DNA of 64,000 nucleotides from CALKXV01 sp965228905 (GTDB taxonomy: Bacteria > Pseudomonadota > Alphaproteobacteria > Rhodobacterales > Rhodobacteraceae), in assembly GCA_965228905.1 (NCBI GenBank), contig CBDDII010000003.1, positions 930,001 to 994,000 on the forward strand, read 5' to 3'. The notes beneath the pieces were generated by a model, which was given only the letters and a program-made list of their open reading frames with translations, was not told the DNA's origin and did not search any database. Position 1 is the stretch's first letter, and each line of letters begins with the position of its first letter. Shown here piece after piece: positions 25,938 through 34,862 of the stretch. The position numbers and the translations under genes were made by a program.

Positions 25938-27476
25938 ATGTCGCTTCCCGTTACCTCATTTTCTGAAGACCAGGCCGAGGCCTTTGACCGTATCGCCGAG
26001 GTGCTGCGTTCCGCCGGTGTGGACATCGAGGAAAGCCTGACCACGCCGCGCAGTGAAGACGGACAGGGCGTCGTCGCGGTGATCGGCAAGGCGGGATCCG
26101 GCAAGACGATGCTTTTGGCGCGGCTGGGCGAGGCGCTTGGCGACGCAGGGGTCGAAACGATCAGCGGCGATTACGAAGGGCGACGGCGGAAGGACAAGCG
26201 CACGCTGGCCATCCTGGCCCCCACCAACAAGGCCGCCAGTGTCCTGCGCACCCGCGGCGTGCCCGCGACGACGATCCACCGCATTCTTTATACGCCGGTC
26301 TATGATCCCGAATACGAACGCATTGCCGAATGGCTGACAGGGCAGGGAGAACGGCCCGAGATCGAAGGCCTGACCGACGCCGCCCTCGACCGGGCCGAGG
26401 CGTTTTTCAAGTTGAACCGTTCGGTGCCCGGTGCCCTGGCGGCGGCGGGGCTGAAGGGTTCGGATTTCATCCTTGGCTGGAAGCGGCGCGAGGATCCCCT
26501 AGACATCGGCTTTGTCGACGAAGCCTCGATGCTGGATGCCCGGCAATTCGATGATCTGAAAGAGATTTTCCCGACACTTGTACTGTTTGGCGACCCGGCG
26601 CAATTGGCCCCCGTGAACCAGTCGGGCGCGATGGTGTTCGACAGTCTTTCGGGGCCAAGGAAGATGGTCTTGAACCGCATCCACCGGCAGGATCTGGACA
26701 ACCCGATCCTTGATCTGGCCCATGCCCTTGCAGACGACGCCCTTGGGTTCGAAGATTTCGAACGCATGATCGAAGATGCCGCGCGGTCTGACGACAGAGT
26801 CATCGTCGCCCCCCGTGTCGAAGCGGGCATGATGGCGCGGTCGCCCGTGCTGGTCTGGCGCAACGCCACGCGCATTCGCCTGATCCACGCCTTCCGCGCC
26901 GCCTATGGCGCACCCGCCGATGCGCTTTTGCCCGGCGAGCCACTGATCTGCGATGGCATCGAGCTGCCCCTGAAGCACCGCAAGAAACGTCTGGACCTTG
27001 AGGCACGCGGCCTGATCAAGGGCGCGCAATGTGTCTACCTTGGCCCCGGCAAACGACGGGGATTCTCGCGGCTGCACGTCATGGGCGCGCTTGAACCGCA
27101 AGTCTCGGCAGCCTCGATCGTGAAGATCGAATTGCCCGACGAAGAAGAACCCTTCATCCCTTACGCGGCGAACATGGGGGCGGCTTTCCTGCACGGGGCG
27201 GCCGTGACCATCCACAAGGCGCAAGGCTCGCAATGGCGCGACGTGCAGGTCTTTGCACCCGACCTTTTCGCCGCCGCGCGCGCCGGGCGGATCGAAGCCG
27301 GCCTGCCGCTTTGGAAACGTCTGGCCTATGTGGCGATCACGCGGGCCGAGGAACGACTGCACTGGGTGACGCGCTATCGCCTCGGCAAGCCGGACACGGC
27401 ATTGACGACAAGCGATCTTGAGGTCGCGCCTGCCCCGTTCGAACTGACCTCGGAAGAGGCAGGGGACGAGCGGTAG
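25938..27476 (+). CDS. RecD-like SF1B DNA helicase
   Basis: The 512-residue protein is an ATP-dependent helicase of the RecD2/UvrD-C2 type. Motif I is GKAGSGKT near residue 52, APTNKAA is motif Ia, VDEASML near residue 192 is motif II, FGDPAQLAPV is motif III, and the C-terminal motifs are TIHKAQGSQW and AITRAEERL. It has no nuclease or RecB/RecC partner in the window. Rhodobacteraceae usually encode this as a stand-alone gene, probably for DNA repair or replication-fork processing. It is followed by the palindrome at 27479-27497. Confidence 0.92.
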   Translation: MSLPVTSFSEDQAEAFDRIAEVLRSAGVDIEESLTTPRSEDGQGVVAVIGKAGSGKTMLLARLGEALGDAGVETISGDYEGRRRKDKRTLAILAPTNKAASVLRTRGVPATTIHRILYTPVYDPEYERIAEWLTGQGERPEIEGLTDAALDRAEAFFKLNRSVPGALAAAGLKGSDFILGWKRREDPLDIGFVDEASMLDARQFDDLKEIFPTLVLFGDPAQLAPVNQSGAMVFDSLSGPRKMVLNRIHRQDLDNPILDLAHALADDALGFEDFERMIEDAARSDDRVIVAPRVEAGMMARSPVLVWRNATRIRLIHAFRAAYGAPADALLPGEPLICDGIELPLKHRKKRLDLEARGLIKGAQCVYLGPGKRRGFSRLHVMGALEPQVSAASIVKIELPDEEEPFIPYAANMGAAFLHGAAVTIHKAQGSQWRDVQVFAPDLFAAARAGRIEAGLPLWKRLAYVAITRAEERLHWVTRYRLGKPDTALTTSDLEVAPAPFELTSEEAGDER

Positions 27477-27478
27477 AG

Positions 27479-27497
27479 ACAATTCGAATCGAATTGT
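27479..27497 (+). terminator. AT-rich hairpin after the helicase gene
   Basis: A perfect 8-bp stem, ACAATTCG paired with CGAATTGT around loop AAT, begins 3 nt after the stop codon. A second small dyad CGGACC/GGTCCG lies near the convergent gene end around 27625-27641. The 157-nt gap holds no gene. Confidence 0.45.
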
Positions 27498-27633
27498 TGC
27501 CTGCGGTATTTCCCCCGTCCTCCCACCCCTAACATACCGAGCGGGGGATTAAGGATAGGTGAAGATCAGGTGGGAGAGACGGTCTGGTTTGCGCCACTGT
27601 TCGGGCGGGACAGGTGACCTCTGGTCGGACCCC

Positions 27634-28383
27634 CTAGGTCCGGAACATCCGGAACGCCGCCGACGCCAGCCACCCCGCGGCGATGGCGATGGCCAGCGAC
27701 ATGATCCCGTAGATCAGCGGATTGTCCCGCGACAGACGAAACAGAAAGCGCTCCAGCCCGACCTTCCTGACCGCGATCCGGGTCTGGAAGGTATCAAGCA
27801 CCTTGCCATCGCGGGTCAGGAAGAACCGTGTCAGGTAATCGCCTTCGTGGAGGTTCGCAGGGAGCCGAACCGAGGTCGAAAACAGCGTCTGCTCCTCGAA
27901 CCGGACGGTGCCGAAGTTTCTCTGGTAAAGCTCCTCGCTCTCGCGAATTCGGATGAGCGCGCGGGTGAAATCCGCGCTTCCGGTGATGTTGGCGCCGACG
28001 GAGCGTACTGCACGCGGGATCGAGATGTGATGCCTCAGATCCTCGACATCGGAAATCACATCGCGCCACGGGGCCGTCGTGGCGACGGCATAGAAACTGG
28101 GTGCTTCGTCCACATCCACCCTGTCGGTGTTGACCCAGATCCCGAACCGCCGTCCCTTCCGGCGGACTGTCACCGGCTCGGACGGGCCTTCGACGGTGAT
28201 CAGAACCTGCAAAGGTGCCTCGGTCGGGATCGGCTCTTCGCGTTTGACCGCCCCGAAGATCAGGATCTCGGAGCCGTCGAAATCGGTGGTGATCGAGATG
28301 TCGCTTTGGCTGAGGCCCGCGACGACTTCTTCCGCCTGGAGGGGGGCGGCGACGAGACAGAGGAGAAGGGCGAGGCGCAGCAT
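27634..28383 (-). CDS. TIGR02186 family membrane-anchored periplasmic protein
   Basis: The 249-residue protein belongs to the alphaproteobacterial family TIGR02186, which is nearly always next to a TSUP-type transporter. It has a signal peptide (MLRLALLLCLVAAPLQA), a periplasmic beta-rich domain beginning EEVVAGLSQSDISITTDFDGSEI, and a C-terminal membrane helix (IYGIMSLAIAIAAGWLASAAF). Its start codon shares one base with the stop of the upstream TSUP gene, so the pair is translated together. It may assist sulfite or sulfonate export, but this rests on gene neighbourhood only. Confidence 0.93.
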   Translation of the reverse strand: MLRLALLLCLVAAPLQAEEVVAGLSQSDISITTDFDGSEILIFGAVKREEPIPTEAPLQVLITVEGPSEPVTVRRKGRRFGIWVNTDRVDVDEAPSFYAVATTAPWRDVISDVEDLRHHISIPRAVRSVGANITGSADFTRALIRIRESEELYQRNFGTVRFEEQTLFSTSVRLPANLHEGDYLTRFFLTRDGKVLDTFQTRIAVRKVGLERFLFRLSRDNPLIYGIMSLAIAIAAGWLASAAFRMFRT

Positions 28384-29300
28384 CAGTGACCCGCCCCTGT
28401 CCCGATGGAGTAAAGCTCGGCCGGTTGAACCAGAAGATCGAAAGCTAGTTTCCCGCAGACCGCCAGAACCATGATGGCCAGGAGAATGCGCAACTGCTCG
28501 GCCTTCATGCGTGCGCCGATCCTAGTGCCGACCTGCGCGCCGATCACACCGCCGACCAGAAGAAGGACGGCAAGAACCACATCGACCGTATAGTTCGTCG
28601 CGGCGTGCAGAAGGGTTGTGAAGCCGGTGACGAAGATGATCTGGAACAAGGAGGTGCCGACGACCACTTTCGTGGGCATTCCAAGAAGATAGATCATCGC
28701 CGGCACCATGATGAACCCGCCGCCGACACCCATGATGGCGGCGAGGATCCCAACAAGAACGCCGACAAGCACCGGCGGAATGACCGAGATATAAAGCCCC
28801 GAGGTGCGGAATTTCATCTTGAATGGCAGCGCGTGGACCAGCCCGTGTTTGCGCCGTTTCGCAGCAGAGCGCCCGCCGCGCGCCTTGCGGATCGCGTTCA
28901 GGCTTTCGACGAACATCAACCCGCCGATGATGCCAAGGAAAACGACGTAGGAAAGCCGCACCAACAGATCGACCTGGCCCATGGCCTTCAGCGCATTGAA
29001 CAATTGCACCCCGAAAGCCGCGCCGATCAACCCGCCGATCAAAAGCACGGTGCCCATCCGGAGATCGACCGTCCGGCGCTTGAGATGTGCAAGGACGCCG
29101 GAGAAGGAAGAGGCGACGATCTGGTTCGCTTCGGTCGCGACGGCGACGGCGGGCGGAATGCCGATGAAGAAGAGAAGCGGCGTCATCAGGAAACCGCCGC
29201 CGACCCCGAACATGCCCGACAAGATGCCAACCATGCCGCCAAGACCCAACAACAGGAAGGCGTTGACCGAGACTTCAGCGATCGGAAGATAGACGTGCAT
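28383..29300 (-). CDS. TSUP (TauE/SafE) family anion transporter
   Basis: The 305-residue membrane protein has the TSUP duplicated glycine-rich motif: GMVGILSGMFGVGGGFLMTPLL in the N-terminal half and LVGILAAIMGVGGGFIMVPAM in the C-terminal half. About eight hydrophobic helices are visible, with a basic loop KARGGRSAAKRRKHG between the halves. The family exports sulfite, sulfonates or related anions. It is the first gene of a two-gene unit with TIGR02186. Confidence 0.93.
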   Translation of the reverse strand: MHVYLPIAEVSVNAFLLLGLGGMVGILSGMFGVGGGFLMTPLLFFIGIPPAVAVATEANQIVASSFSGVLAHLKRRTVDLRMGTVLLIGGLIGAAFGVQLFNALKAMGQVDLLVRLSYVVFLGIIGGLMFVESLNAIRKARGGRSAAKRRKHGLVHALPFKMKFRTSGLYISVIPPVLVGVLVGILAAIMGVGGGFIMVPAMIYLLGMPTKVVVGTSLFQIIFVTGFTTLLHAATNYTVDVVLAVLLLVGGVIGAQVGTRIGARMKAEQLRILLAIMVLAVCGKLAFDLLVQPAELYSIGTGAGH

Positions 29301-29434
29301 ATTGCCTATTACGCCTCGGTTTGGACGGTCTCAACTGCCAATTGCTGCACCTGCATATGTCCAGATGCGACAAATCGGAACAAGGTCGTGCACAGTTTAA
29401 CCCAGAGTTTACCTTGCTTTGACATTTGCGGGGC

Positions 29435-29659
29435 ATGGAGCCTTTCAAGCGAAGCGCGGACAGCTGGATTCAGCAGATTTTCTCGGCCAAGGCGGTGGAG
29501 CGTGGCGCTGTCGTGCGCCGCTCGGTGGCCATCGTGGAACGCGAGATCGGGCGCGAGCGGTTGTTGAAAGAAGTCGAACGGCGGGGGTATCACGTGATCG
29601 AATGTGGCGGGCAATTCGTGATCATCTGCAATTCCGGTCAAATTCGCCTGCTCACGTAA
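29435..29659 (+). CDS. small conserved hypothetical protein
   Basis: The 74-residue protein (MEPFKRSADSWIQQIFSAKAVERGAVVRRS, ending CNSGQIRLLT) resembles a short Rhodobacteraceae protein often misnamed as a phosphoribosylanthranilate isomerase. The body has a basic helix (VAIVEREIGRERLLKEVERRGYHVI) and a small beta hairpin. ATG 29435 is used; TTG 29426 would add three residues. It stands alone and ends in a bidirectional hairpin pair. The function is unknown. Confidence 0.7.
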   Translation: MEPFKRSADSWIQQIFSAKAVERGAVVRRSVAIVEREIGRERLLKEVERRGYHVIECGGQFVIICNSGQIRLLT

Positions 29660-29705
29660 CAATTTTTCCACGAAAAATTGTTACAGATTTTTCGAAGAAA
29701 AATCT
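29656..29705. terminator. two tandem AT-rich hairpins, bidirectional terminator
   Basis: The first is a perfect 12-bp stem (GTAACAATTTTT with AAAAATTGTTAC, loop CCACG). Immediately after it is a perfect 8-bp stem (AGATTTTT with AAAAATCT, loop CGAAG). Each has a T-run on either strand. They separate the convergent genes ending at 29659 and 29720. Confidence 0.85.
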
Positions 29706-29719
29706 CATCAATGGCGGTA

Positions 29720-30688
29720 TCAACGTTCCTTCACATAAGGTTCGCCGCCCGCGCGTGGCGGTATCGCTTTGCCGATGAAGCCGGCCAGGATCACCACCGT
29801 CAGGATATAGGGCAGCGCGTCCAGGAATTGCCCCGGCACTTCGAAACGCAAGACCGCGTTCACCACGTCGGGACGGAAGGACAACGCCTGGAAAAAGCCG
29901 AACAGCAGGCAGGCGAACAGGGCATACCAGGGCCGCCACTTCGCAAAGATCAAAGCGGCCAGGGCGATAAAGCCTCTGCCCGAAGACATTTCCTTGACGA
30001 ATCCCGCCTGCAACCCGGTTGCCAGGTAAACACCGCCCAGCCCGCAAAGCACTCCGCAGATGGCAACAGCGGTGTAGCGCATCCGGATGACCGAAACGCC
30101 CGCCGTATCCACCGCACCGGGGTTTTCCCCCACGGCCCGCAGGCGCAGACCGAATCGCGTGCGAAACAGCACCCACCAGACCAGCGGCACAGTCAAAAGC
30201 CCCACATAAACCAGAAGCGAATGGCCCGAGAACAATTCAGAATAGCTTTCGCCGATGTAAGGCAGGCCAGAGAGCATGCCGGTAAAGGGCAAGGTGATCT
30301 CGTCAAACCGCGCGCCTTCGCCGAGCGATGGTGTACGCCCCCCCTGGCCGAACCAGTCCTGGGCGATCAGAACGGTCATGCCCGAGGCGATGAAATTGAT
30401 GGCGACTCCGGAAATCAACTGGTTGCCGCGAAAGGTGATCGAGGCCAGCCCATGGACCATCGACAGGACCAGCGACGCTCCGATCCCGGCCAAGAGGCCC
30501 AGCCAGACAGAACCGGTCACCGCGGCGATTGCAGCCGAGAAGAACGCCGAGGCGAGGAGTTTGCCCTCCAGCCCGATGTCGAAGATGCCCGCGCGTTCCG
30601 ACACCAGCCCGGCGAGGCAGGCGAACAGCAAGGGTGTGGCCAGACGAACGGTCGTGTCGAGGATCTGTATGAGTGTGCTGAAATCCAT
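29720..30688 (-). CDS. ABC transporter permease, BMP/nucleoside-type importer (second subunit)
   Basis: The 322-residue permease belongs to the branched-chain-amino-acid-like permease family used by BMP (purine nucleoside) importers. It shows LATPLLFACLAGLVSERAGIFDIGLEGKLL at the start, about eight to nine helices, and the cytoplasmic coupling region RTRFGLRLRAVGENPGAVDTAGV. It follows the other permease gene by 4 nt. With the ATPase and the BMP binding protein upstream it forms a complete nucleoside-like importer. Confidence 0.93.
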   Translation of the reverse strand: MDFSTLIQILDTTVRLATPLLFACLAGLVSERAGIFDIGLEGKLLASAFFSAAIAAVTGSVWLGLLAGIGASLVLSMVHGLASITFRGNQLISGVAINFIASGMTVLIAQDWFGQGGRTPSLGEGARFDEITLPFTGMLSGLPYIGESYSELFSGHSLLVYVGLLTVPLVWWVLFRTRFGLRLRAVGENPGAVDTAGVSVIRMRYTAVAICGVLCGLGGVYLATGLQAGFVKEMSSGRGFIALAALIFAKWRPWYALFACLLFGFFQALSFRPDVVNAVLRFEVPGQFLDALPYILTVVILAGFIGKAIPPRAGGEPYVKER

Positions 30689-30692
30689 GTGC

Positions 30693-31793
30693 CTACCCCT
30701 CGCCTCGCGCCGGTCGTCTGAGGGCGAGGAACAGCTTTTCCAGCGGCATCCGAACCAGGTTGTCCAGCGCGCCGGTAAACAGGATCACCAACCCCTGGAT
30801 CAGGATGATCAACTCGCGCGGGATATTGGCCCAAAGCGCCAACTCGCCCCCGCCCTGGTAAAGGAACCCGAACAGCAGGGCGGCCAGGAATATCCCGACA
30901 GGATGCGACCGGCCCATGAGCGCGACGGCCAGCCCGATGAACCCGGCCCCTTCGACCGAGTTCAGCACCAGTCGCCCCGAAGCCATGACAGAGTTGATCC
31001 CCATGCAGCCCGCCAGGGCACCCGAAATCAGCATTGCCACGATGATCATCTTGGTCGGCGAAATGCCCGCATAGGCGGCGGCACTTTCGCTGTGACCATA
31101 GGCCCGAAGCTCGTAACCGAGCTTGGTGCGCCAGACCAGAAGCCAGAATAGGTACAGCGCGATCAGGGCGACGAAAAAGCTGATGTTGGCAGGGGCGGTG
31201 CTGGAAAACGGGATGCCGAACAAGCCGAAGATGTCGCCGAAATTCGGCAGGGCCATGGCTTCGCCAAAGCGCCGTGTTGCCGGGTCCATCGAGCCTTCGG
31301 GTTTCAGAACCTCGACCAGCAGGTAGACCATCAATGCGGCAGCGATATAGTTGAACATGATCGTGGTGATCACGATGTGGCTGCCCCGCTTGGCCTGCAA
31401 CCACGCGGGGATAAAGGCCCAGGCCGCCCCGAACAGCGCACCGCCGATGATCGCGGCGGGCAGGGCCAGCGACCAATGCGGCCAAGGCAGGGCAAGGCAG
31501 ACAAGGGCGACGCCCAGACCCCCAAGGGTGGCCTGCCCTTCACCGCCGATGTTGAACATGCGCGTGTGAAAGGCGATGGCGGCGCAAAGCCCGGTGAAGA
31601 TGAAGTTCGTCGCGTAATAAAGCGTGAACCCCCAGCCATAGGTCGACCCAAGCGCGCCGGTGACCATCAGTTTCAGCGCCTCGAAGGGGTTCATGCCAAG
31701 GTAAAGGATCACAAGCCCCGACAGGACAAAGGAAATCAGGATCGACAGGATCGGGATCAGGATCGCATCGACCCACTTTGGCATCACGTCCAT
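30693..31793 (-). CDS. ABC transporter permease, BMP/nucleoside-type importer (first subunit)
   Basis: This 366-residue permease pairs with the one at 29720-30688. Helices begin at AILIPILSILISFVLSGLVILYLG. Family features are FHTRMFNIGGEGQATLGGLG and the coupling segment WRTKLGYELRAYGHSESAAAYAGI. ATG 31793 (MDVMPKWVD) is chosen because GGGAG lies about 7 nt upstream; the longer frame would read into the repeat element at 31816-31884. That element separates it from the ATPase gene. Confidence 0.92.
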   Translation of the reverse strand: MDVMPKWVDAILIPILSILISFVLSGLVILYLGMNPFEALKLMVTGALGSTYGWGFTLYYATNFIFTGLCAAIAFHTRMFNIGGEGQATLGGLGVALVCLALPWPHWSLALPAAIIGGALFGAAWAFIPAWLQAKRGSHIVITTIMFNYIAAALMVYLLVEVLKPEGSMDPATRRFGEAMALPNFGDIFGLFGIPFSSTAPANISFFVALIALYLFWLLVWRTKLGYELRAYGHSESAAAYAGISPTKMIIVAMLISGALAGCMGINSVMASGRLVLNSVEGAGFIGLAVALMGRSHPVGIFLAALLFGFLYQGGGELALWANIPRELIILIQGLVILFTGALDNLVRMPLEKLFLALRRPARGEG

Positions 31794-31815
31794 TCTGCAG
31801 CTCCCGCATTGCTGT

Positions 31816-31884
31816 CCCGCCCCGGACTTGATCCGGGGCCTCCGGCAAGGCACCGACGAGGCCGCGGATCAAGTCCGGGGCGGG
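31816..31884. repeat. long inverted repeat between ABC ATPase and permease genes
   Basis: Two perfect 20-bp arms (31816-31835 and 31865-31884) carrying GGACTTGATCCG/CGGATCAAGTCC enclose 29 nt, and the stem can extend by seven pairs with one mismatch. Repeats with this GGACTTGATCCG core are scattered in many alphaproteobacterial genomes. Here it lies within an operon and could stabilise or attenuate the mRNA. Confidence 0.85.
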
Positions 31885-31911
31885 GGAGACACAGGATGCC
31901 AGAAGGGATCA

Positions 31912-33456
31912 TCAGGCAGCCCCCGCCGTATCTGTCATCCCGGCCATCAGCAGGCCCAATTCGTTCTCGTTCGTCTCTGCCGCCATACGTTCGCCCATGA
32001 TCTGGCCGTCGAACATCACCGCGATGCGGTCGGCCAGCGACAGGATCTCTTCCAACTCGACCGAGACCAGAAGGATCGCCTTGCCGCTGTCGCGCAGGGC
32101 GACGATCTGCTGGTGGATGAACTCGATCGCGCCGATGTCCACGCCGCGCGTCGGCTGACCGATCAGCAACAGGTCGGGGTCGCGTTCGATCTCGCGGGCA
32201 AGAACGATTTTCTGCTGGTTCCCGCCCGAGAAATTCTTGGCCGTCAGCGTCGGGATCGGCGGGCGGACGTCGAAACGTTCCATCTTGGCAACCGTGTCGT
32301 CGCGGATGACGCGGTTGTCCATCAGATAGCCGTTCTTCTGGTATTCGGGCGCACGGTGATAGCCGAACACCGTGTTTTCCCAGGCGAAATAATCCAGGAT
32401 CAGCCCCTCGCGGTGGCGGTCTTCGGGTACATGGGCGATGCCGCGCGCGCGGCGGGTCTGGCCATCGGAATGGCGTCCGGTCAGGTCGATCTCTTCGCCG
32501 TTCAGGGTGATGCGCCCCGTCGCGGCGCGATAGCCGCCCAGCACCTCCAGCAGTTCGGACTGCCCGTTCCCGGCGACACCGGCAATGCCGACGATCTCAC
32601 CGGCCCGGACGTCAAGGTCGATGCCCTTCAGACGTTCGACGCCATCGTCGTCCTTCACGCGCAACCCTTCGATATCCAGAACCTTTTCGCCGGGCGTCGC
32701 GGGCACCTTGTCCACGCGCAACAGCACCTTGCGACCGACCATCAACTCGGCCAGTTCCTGTGGGCTGGTCTCGGCGGTCTTGACGGTGGCGGTCATCTCG
32801 CCCCGGCGCATCACGCTGACCGTATCGGTCACTTCCATGATTTCGCGCAGCTTGTGGGTGATCAGGATGATCGTCTTACCCTCGTCGCGCAGCCCCTTCA
32901 GGATGCGGAACAGGTGATCGGCCTCCGATGGCGTCAGCACACCGGTCGGTTCATCAAGGATCAGGATATCGGCCTGCCGATATAGCGCCTTCAGGATCTC
33001 GACCCGCTGCTGGTGACCGACGGAAAGTTCCTCGATCGTTTCGTCGGGATCGACGTTCAATTCGTATTCGCGGGCCAGTTCCGTCAGAAGGTTCCGCGCC
33101 TTGGCAAGCGAGGGCTTCAAAAGCGCACCATCCTCGGCCCCGAGGATGACGTTTTCCAGAACCGTGAAATTCTCGACCAGCTTGAAATGCTGGAACACCA
33201 TGCCGATGCCTGCGGCGATGGCGGCCTGGCTGTCGGGAATCTCGGTCTTTTTTCCGCCGATGAATATCTCGCCCTTGTCGGCCTTGTAGAACCCGTAAAG
33301 GATTGACATCAGTGTGGATTTTCCGGCGCCGTTTTCGCCGATGATCCCGTGGATGGTGCCGGGCATGACGCGGATGGCGATATCCTTGTTGGCCTGCACC
33401 GGGCCAAAGGCCTTGGAGATGCCTTTGAGTTCGATGGCGGGGGCGACGTCGCTCAT
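31912..33456 (-). CDS. ABC transporter ATP-binding protein, duplicated domains (BMP/nucleoside-type importer)
   Basis: The 514-residue protein has two ABC domains in one chain, as in sugar and nucleoside importers. Domain 1 has Walker A GENGAGKST near residue 40, signature LSVGHQQR and Walker B ILILDEPTGVLTP. Domain 2 has the degenerate P-loop GVAGNGQSE near residue 291 and signature FSGGNQQK, followed by LLLIGQPTRGVD. Only the first site is likely to hydrolyse ATP fully. It overlaps the NTF2-like gene upstream by 4 nt. Confidence 0.95.
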   Translation of the reverse strand: MSDVAPAIELKGISKAFGPVQANKDIAIRVMPGTIHGIIGENGAGKSTLMSILYGFYKADKGEIFIGGKKTEIPDSQAAIAAGIGMVFQHFKLVENFTVLENVILGAEDGALLKPSLAKARNLLTELAREYELNVDPDETIEELSVGHQQRVEILKALYRQADILILDEPTGVLTPSEADHLFRILKGLRDEGKTIILITHKLREIMEVTDTVSVMRRGEMTATVKTAETSPQELAELMVGRKVLLRVDKVPATPGEKVLDIEGLRVKDDDGVERLKGIDLDVRAGEIVGIAGVAGNGQSELLEVLGGYRAATGRITLNGEEIDLTGRHSDGQTRRARGIAHVPEDRHREGLILDYFAWENTVFGYHRAPEYQKNGYLMDNRVIRDDTVAKMERFDVRPPIPTLTAKNFSGGNQQKIVLAREIERDPDLLLIGQPTRGVDIGAIEFIHQQIVALRDSGKAILLVSVELEEILSLADRIAVMFDGQIMGERMAAETNENELGLLMAGMTDTAGAA

Positions 33457-33803
33457 TCAGGTGCTCCCATGCCAGCGAAACCGGTCATGCGGGCGACCCT
33501 GCCCAAGGCCGGTTCAATGAAATACTGGCCCAATTGTTCTTTCCCGTCAGCCATGCGGAAGGCCACGGTCACGCGCGCCGATCCCCCGGTCGTGTCGGTA
33601 TTCACGACACTGGCGGAGGCACCGGGGGCCATTTGGGTAAACATGCCAACGTATTCGGACAGGGCTTCCGGCCCGGTGATCGGCGCTTCGGTGCGCGGGT
33701 CGGTATAGGTGACATCTGCGGTTACCGCATCGCGAATGGCGGCGTCTCTTTCAGAGGCCTCCGCCATGCCCCATGCGGCAAAGAAAGTAGTGATTTCTGA
33801 CAT
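33453..33803 (-). CDS. NTF2-like (SnoaL-fold) small protein
   Basis: The 116-residue protein reads as a nuclear-transport-factor-2/SnoaL fold: helical start (EITTFFAAWGMAEASERDAAIRDAV), TYTDPRTEAPITGPEALSEYVGMF, then beta strands ending GRVARMTGFAGMG. Such folds are small ligand-binding cavities or simple enzymes. It lies inside the importer operon, between the binding-protein gene and the ATPase gene, and overlaps the ATPase start by 4 nt. Its link to the transported compound is unknown. Confidence 0.8.
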   Translation of the reverse strand: MSEITTFFAAWGMAEASERDAAIRDAVTADVTYTDPRTEAPITGPEALSEYVGMFTQMAPGASASVVNTDTTGGSARVTVAFRMADGKEQLGQYFIEPALGRVARMTGFAGMGAPE

Positions 33804-33827
33804 GACCCGCCCCTCGTGTCAGGAAAG

Positions 33828-33850
33828 GGGCCGCGACGGACGCGGCCCCG
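33828..33850 (-). terminator. hairpin between binding-protein gene and the rest of the importer operon
   Basis: A perfect 9-bp stem (GGGGCCGCG with CGCGGCCCC, 5-nt loop) lies in the 57-nt gap after the binding protein. On the minus strand it is followed by TTTCCTG, so it is likely a partial terminator or mRNA-stabilising stem that raises binding-protein levels over the membrane components. Confidence 0.65.
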
Positions 33851-33860
33851 AATTCGTATC

Positions 33861-34862
33861 TTAGAAGTCCAGCACAGGGCAGCTGTCGTTCGCATAGTAG
33901 GACACAACCTCGGTGTCGCCCGCGATGATGGCGGCCTTGGCCTCTTCCACGGCGGCTTTCATCTCGTCCGTGATCAGGGCGTCGTTGTTTTCGTCCACGG
34001 CATAGCCGACCCCGTCGTTGTCGAGACCCATGACGTGCGCGCCGGGCTCAAACCCGTCGACGCCCGCCGAAAACACGTCATAGACGGCGTTATCGACGCG
34101 CTTCAGCATCGAAGTCAGAACCTGGCCCGGATGCAGGTGGTTCTGGTTGCTGTCCACGCCGATCGACAGGATGTCGGCATCGGCGGCGGCTTGCAGAACG
34201 CCCACGCCCGTACCACCGGCGGCGGCATAGACAACGTCAGCGCCCTGGCTGATCTGCGCCTTGGTCAATTCGCCACCCTTGACGGGATCGTTCCAGGCTG
34301 CGGGCGTCGTGCCCGTCATGTTGGCGACAACGGTGATGTCGGGGTTCACCGCCTTGGCACCCTGGGCATAGCCGCAGGCAAAGTGACGGATCAGCGGAAC
34401 ATCCATGCCGCCGATAAAGCCAACGGTGTCGGATTCGGAGGCCATCGCGGCCAGCATACCAACCAGATAGCTGCCTTCGTGTTCGGCAAAGGTGATCTGG
34501 CGCAGGTTCGGAATATCCAGCCAGCCCACGTCGATGATCGCGAACTTGGTGTCAGGATACTTGGGTGCCACTTCTTCCACGGTCGAAGCGTTCTGGAAAC
34601 CAAGGACGACAATCGGGTTGAAGCCACGTTCGGCCAACTGCGTGGCGAACTGGACGCGCTGTGCCTCGGCGGTGACTTCCACCTCGCGGTAGGTGTTTCC
34701 GGTTTCGTCGGCCCAGCGTTTCGCGCCGTTATAGGCTGCCTCGTTGAAGGATTTGTCGAACTTGCCGCCGAGGTCGTACATCAGCGCCGGTTCGGCCAGC
34801 GATGCGGTGGTGGAAAGGGCCAGAAGGGCCGCGCCGCCAAGCATCTTTTTGAGGAATGTCAT
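33861..34862 (-). CDS. BMP family substrate-binding protein
   Basis: The 333-residue periplasmic protein belongs to the basic membrane protein (BMP/PnrA/Med) family, whose known ligands are mostly purine nucleosides. The signal peptide is MTFLKKMLGGAALLALSTTASLA. Family segments are LMYDLGGKFDKSFNEAAYNGAKRW, FAEHEGSYLVGMLAAM, VGFIGGMDVPLIRHFACGYAQGAK and YAAAGGTGVGVLQAA. It is the first gene of the importer operon, upstream of the NTF2-like protein, ATPase and two permeases. Confidence 0.95.
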   Translation of the reverse strand: MTFLKKMLGGAALLALSTTASLAEPALMYDLGGKFDKSFNEAAYNGAKRWADETGNTYREVEVTAEAQRVQFATQLAERGFNPIVVLGFQNASTVEEVAPKYPDTKFAIIDVGWLDIPNLRQITFAEHEGSYLVGMLAAMASESDTVGFIGGMDVPLIRHFACGYAQGAKAVNPDITVVANMTGTTPAAWNDPVKGGELTKAQISQGADVVYAAAGGTGVGVLQAAADADILSIGVDSNQNHLHPGQVLTSMLKRVDNAVYDVFSAGVDGFEPGAHVMGLDNDGVGYAVDENNDALITDEMKAAVEEAKAAIIAGDTEVVSYYANDSCPVLDF

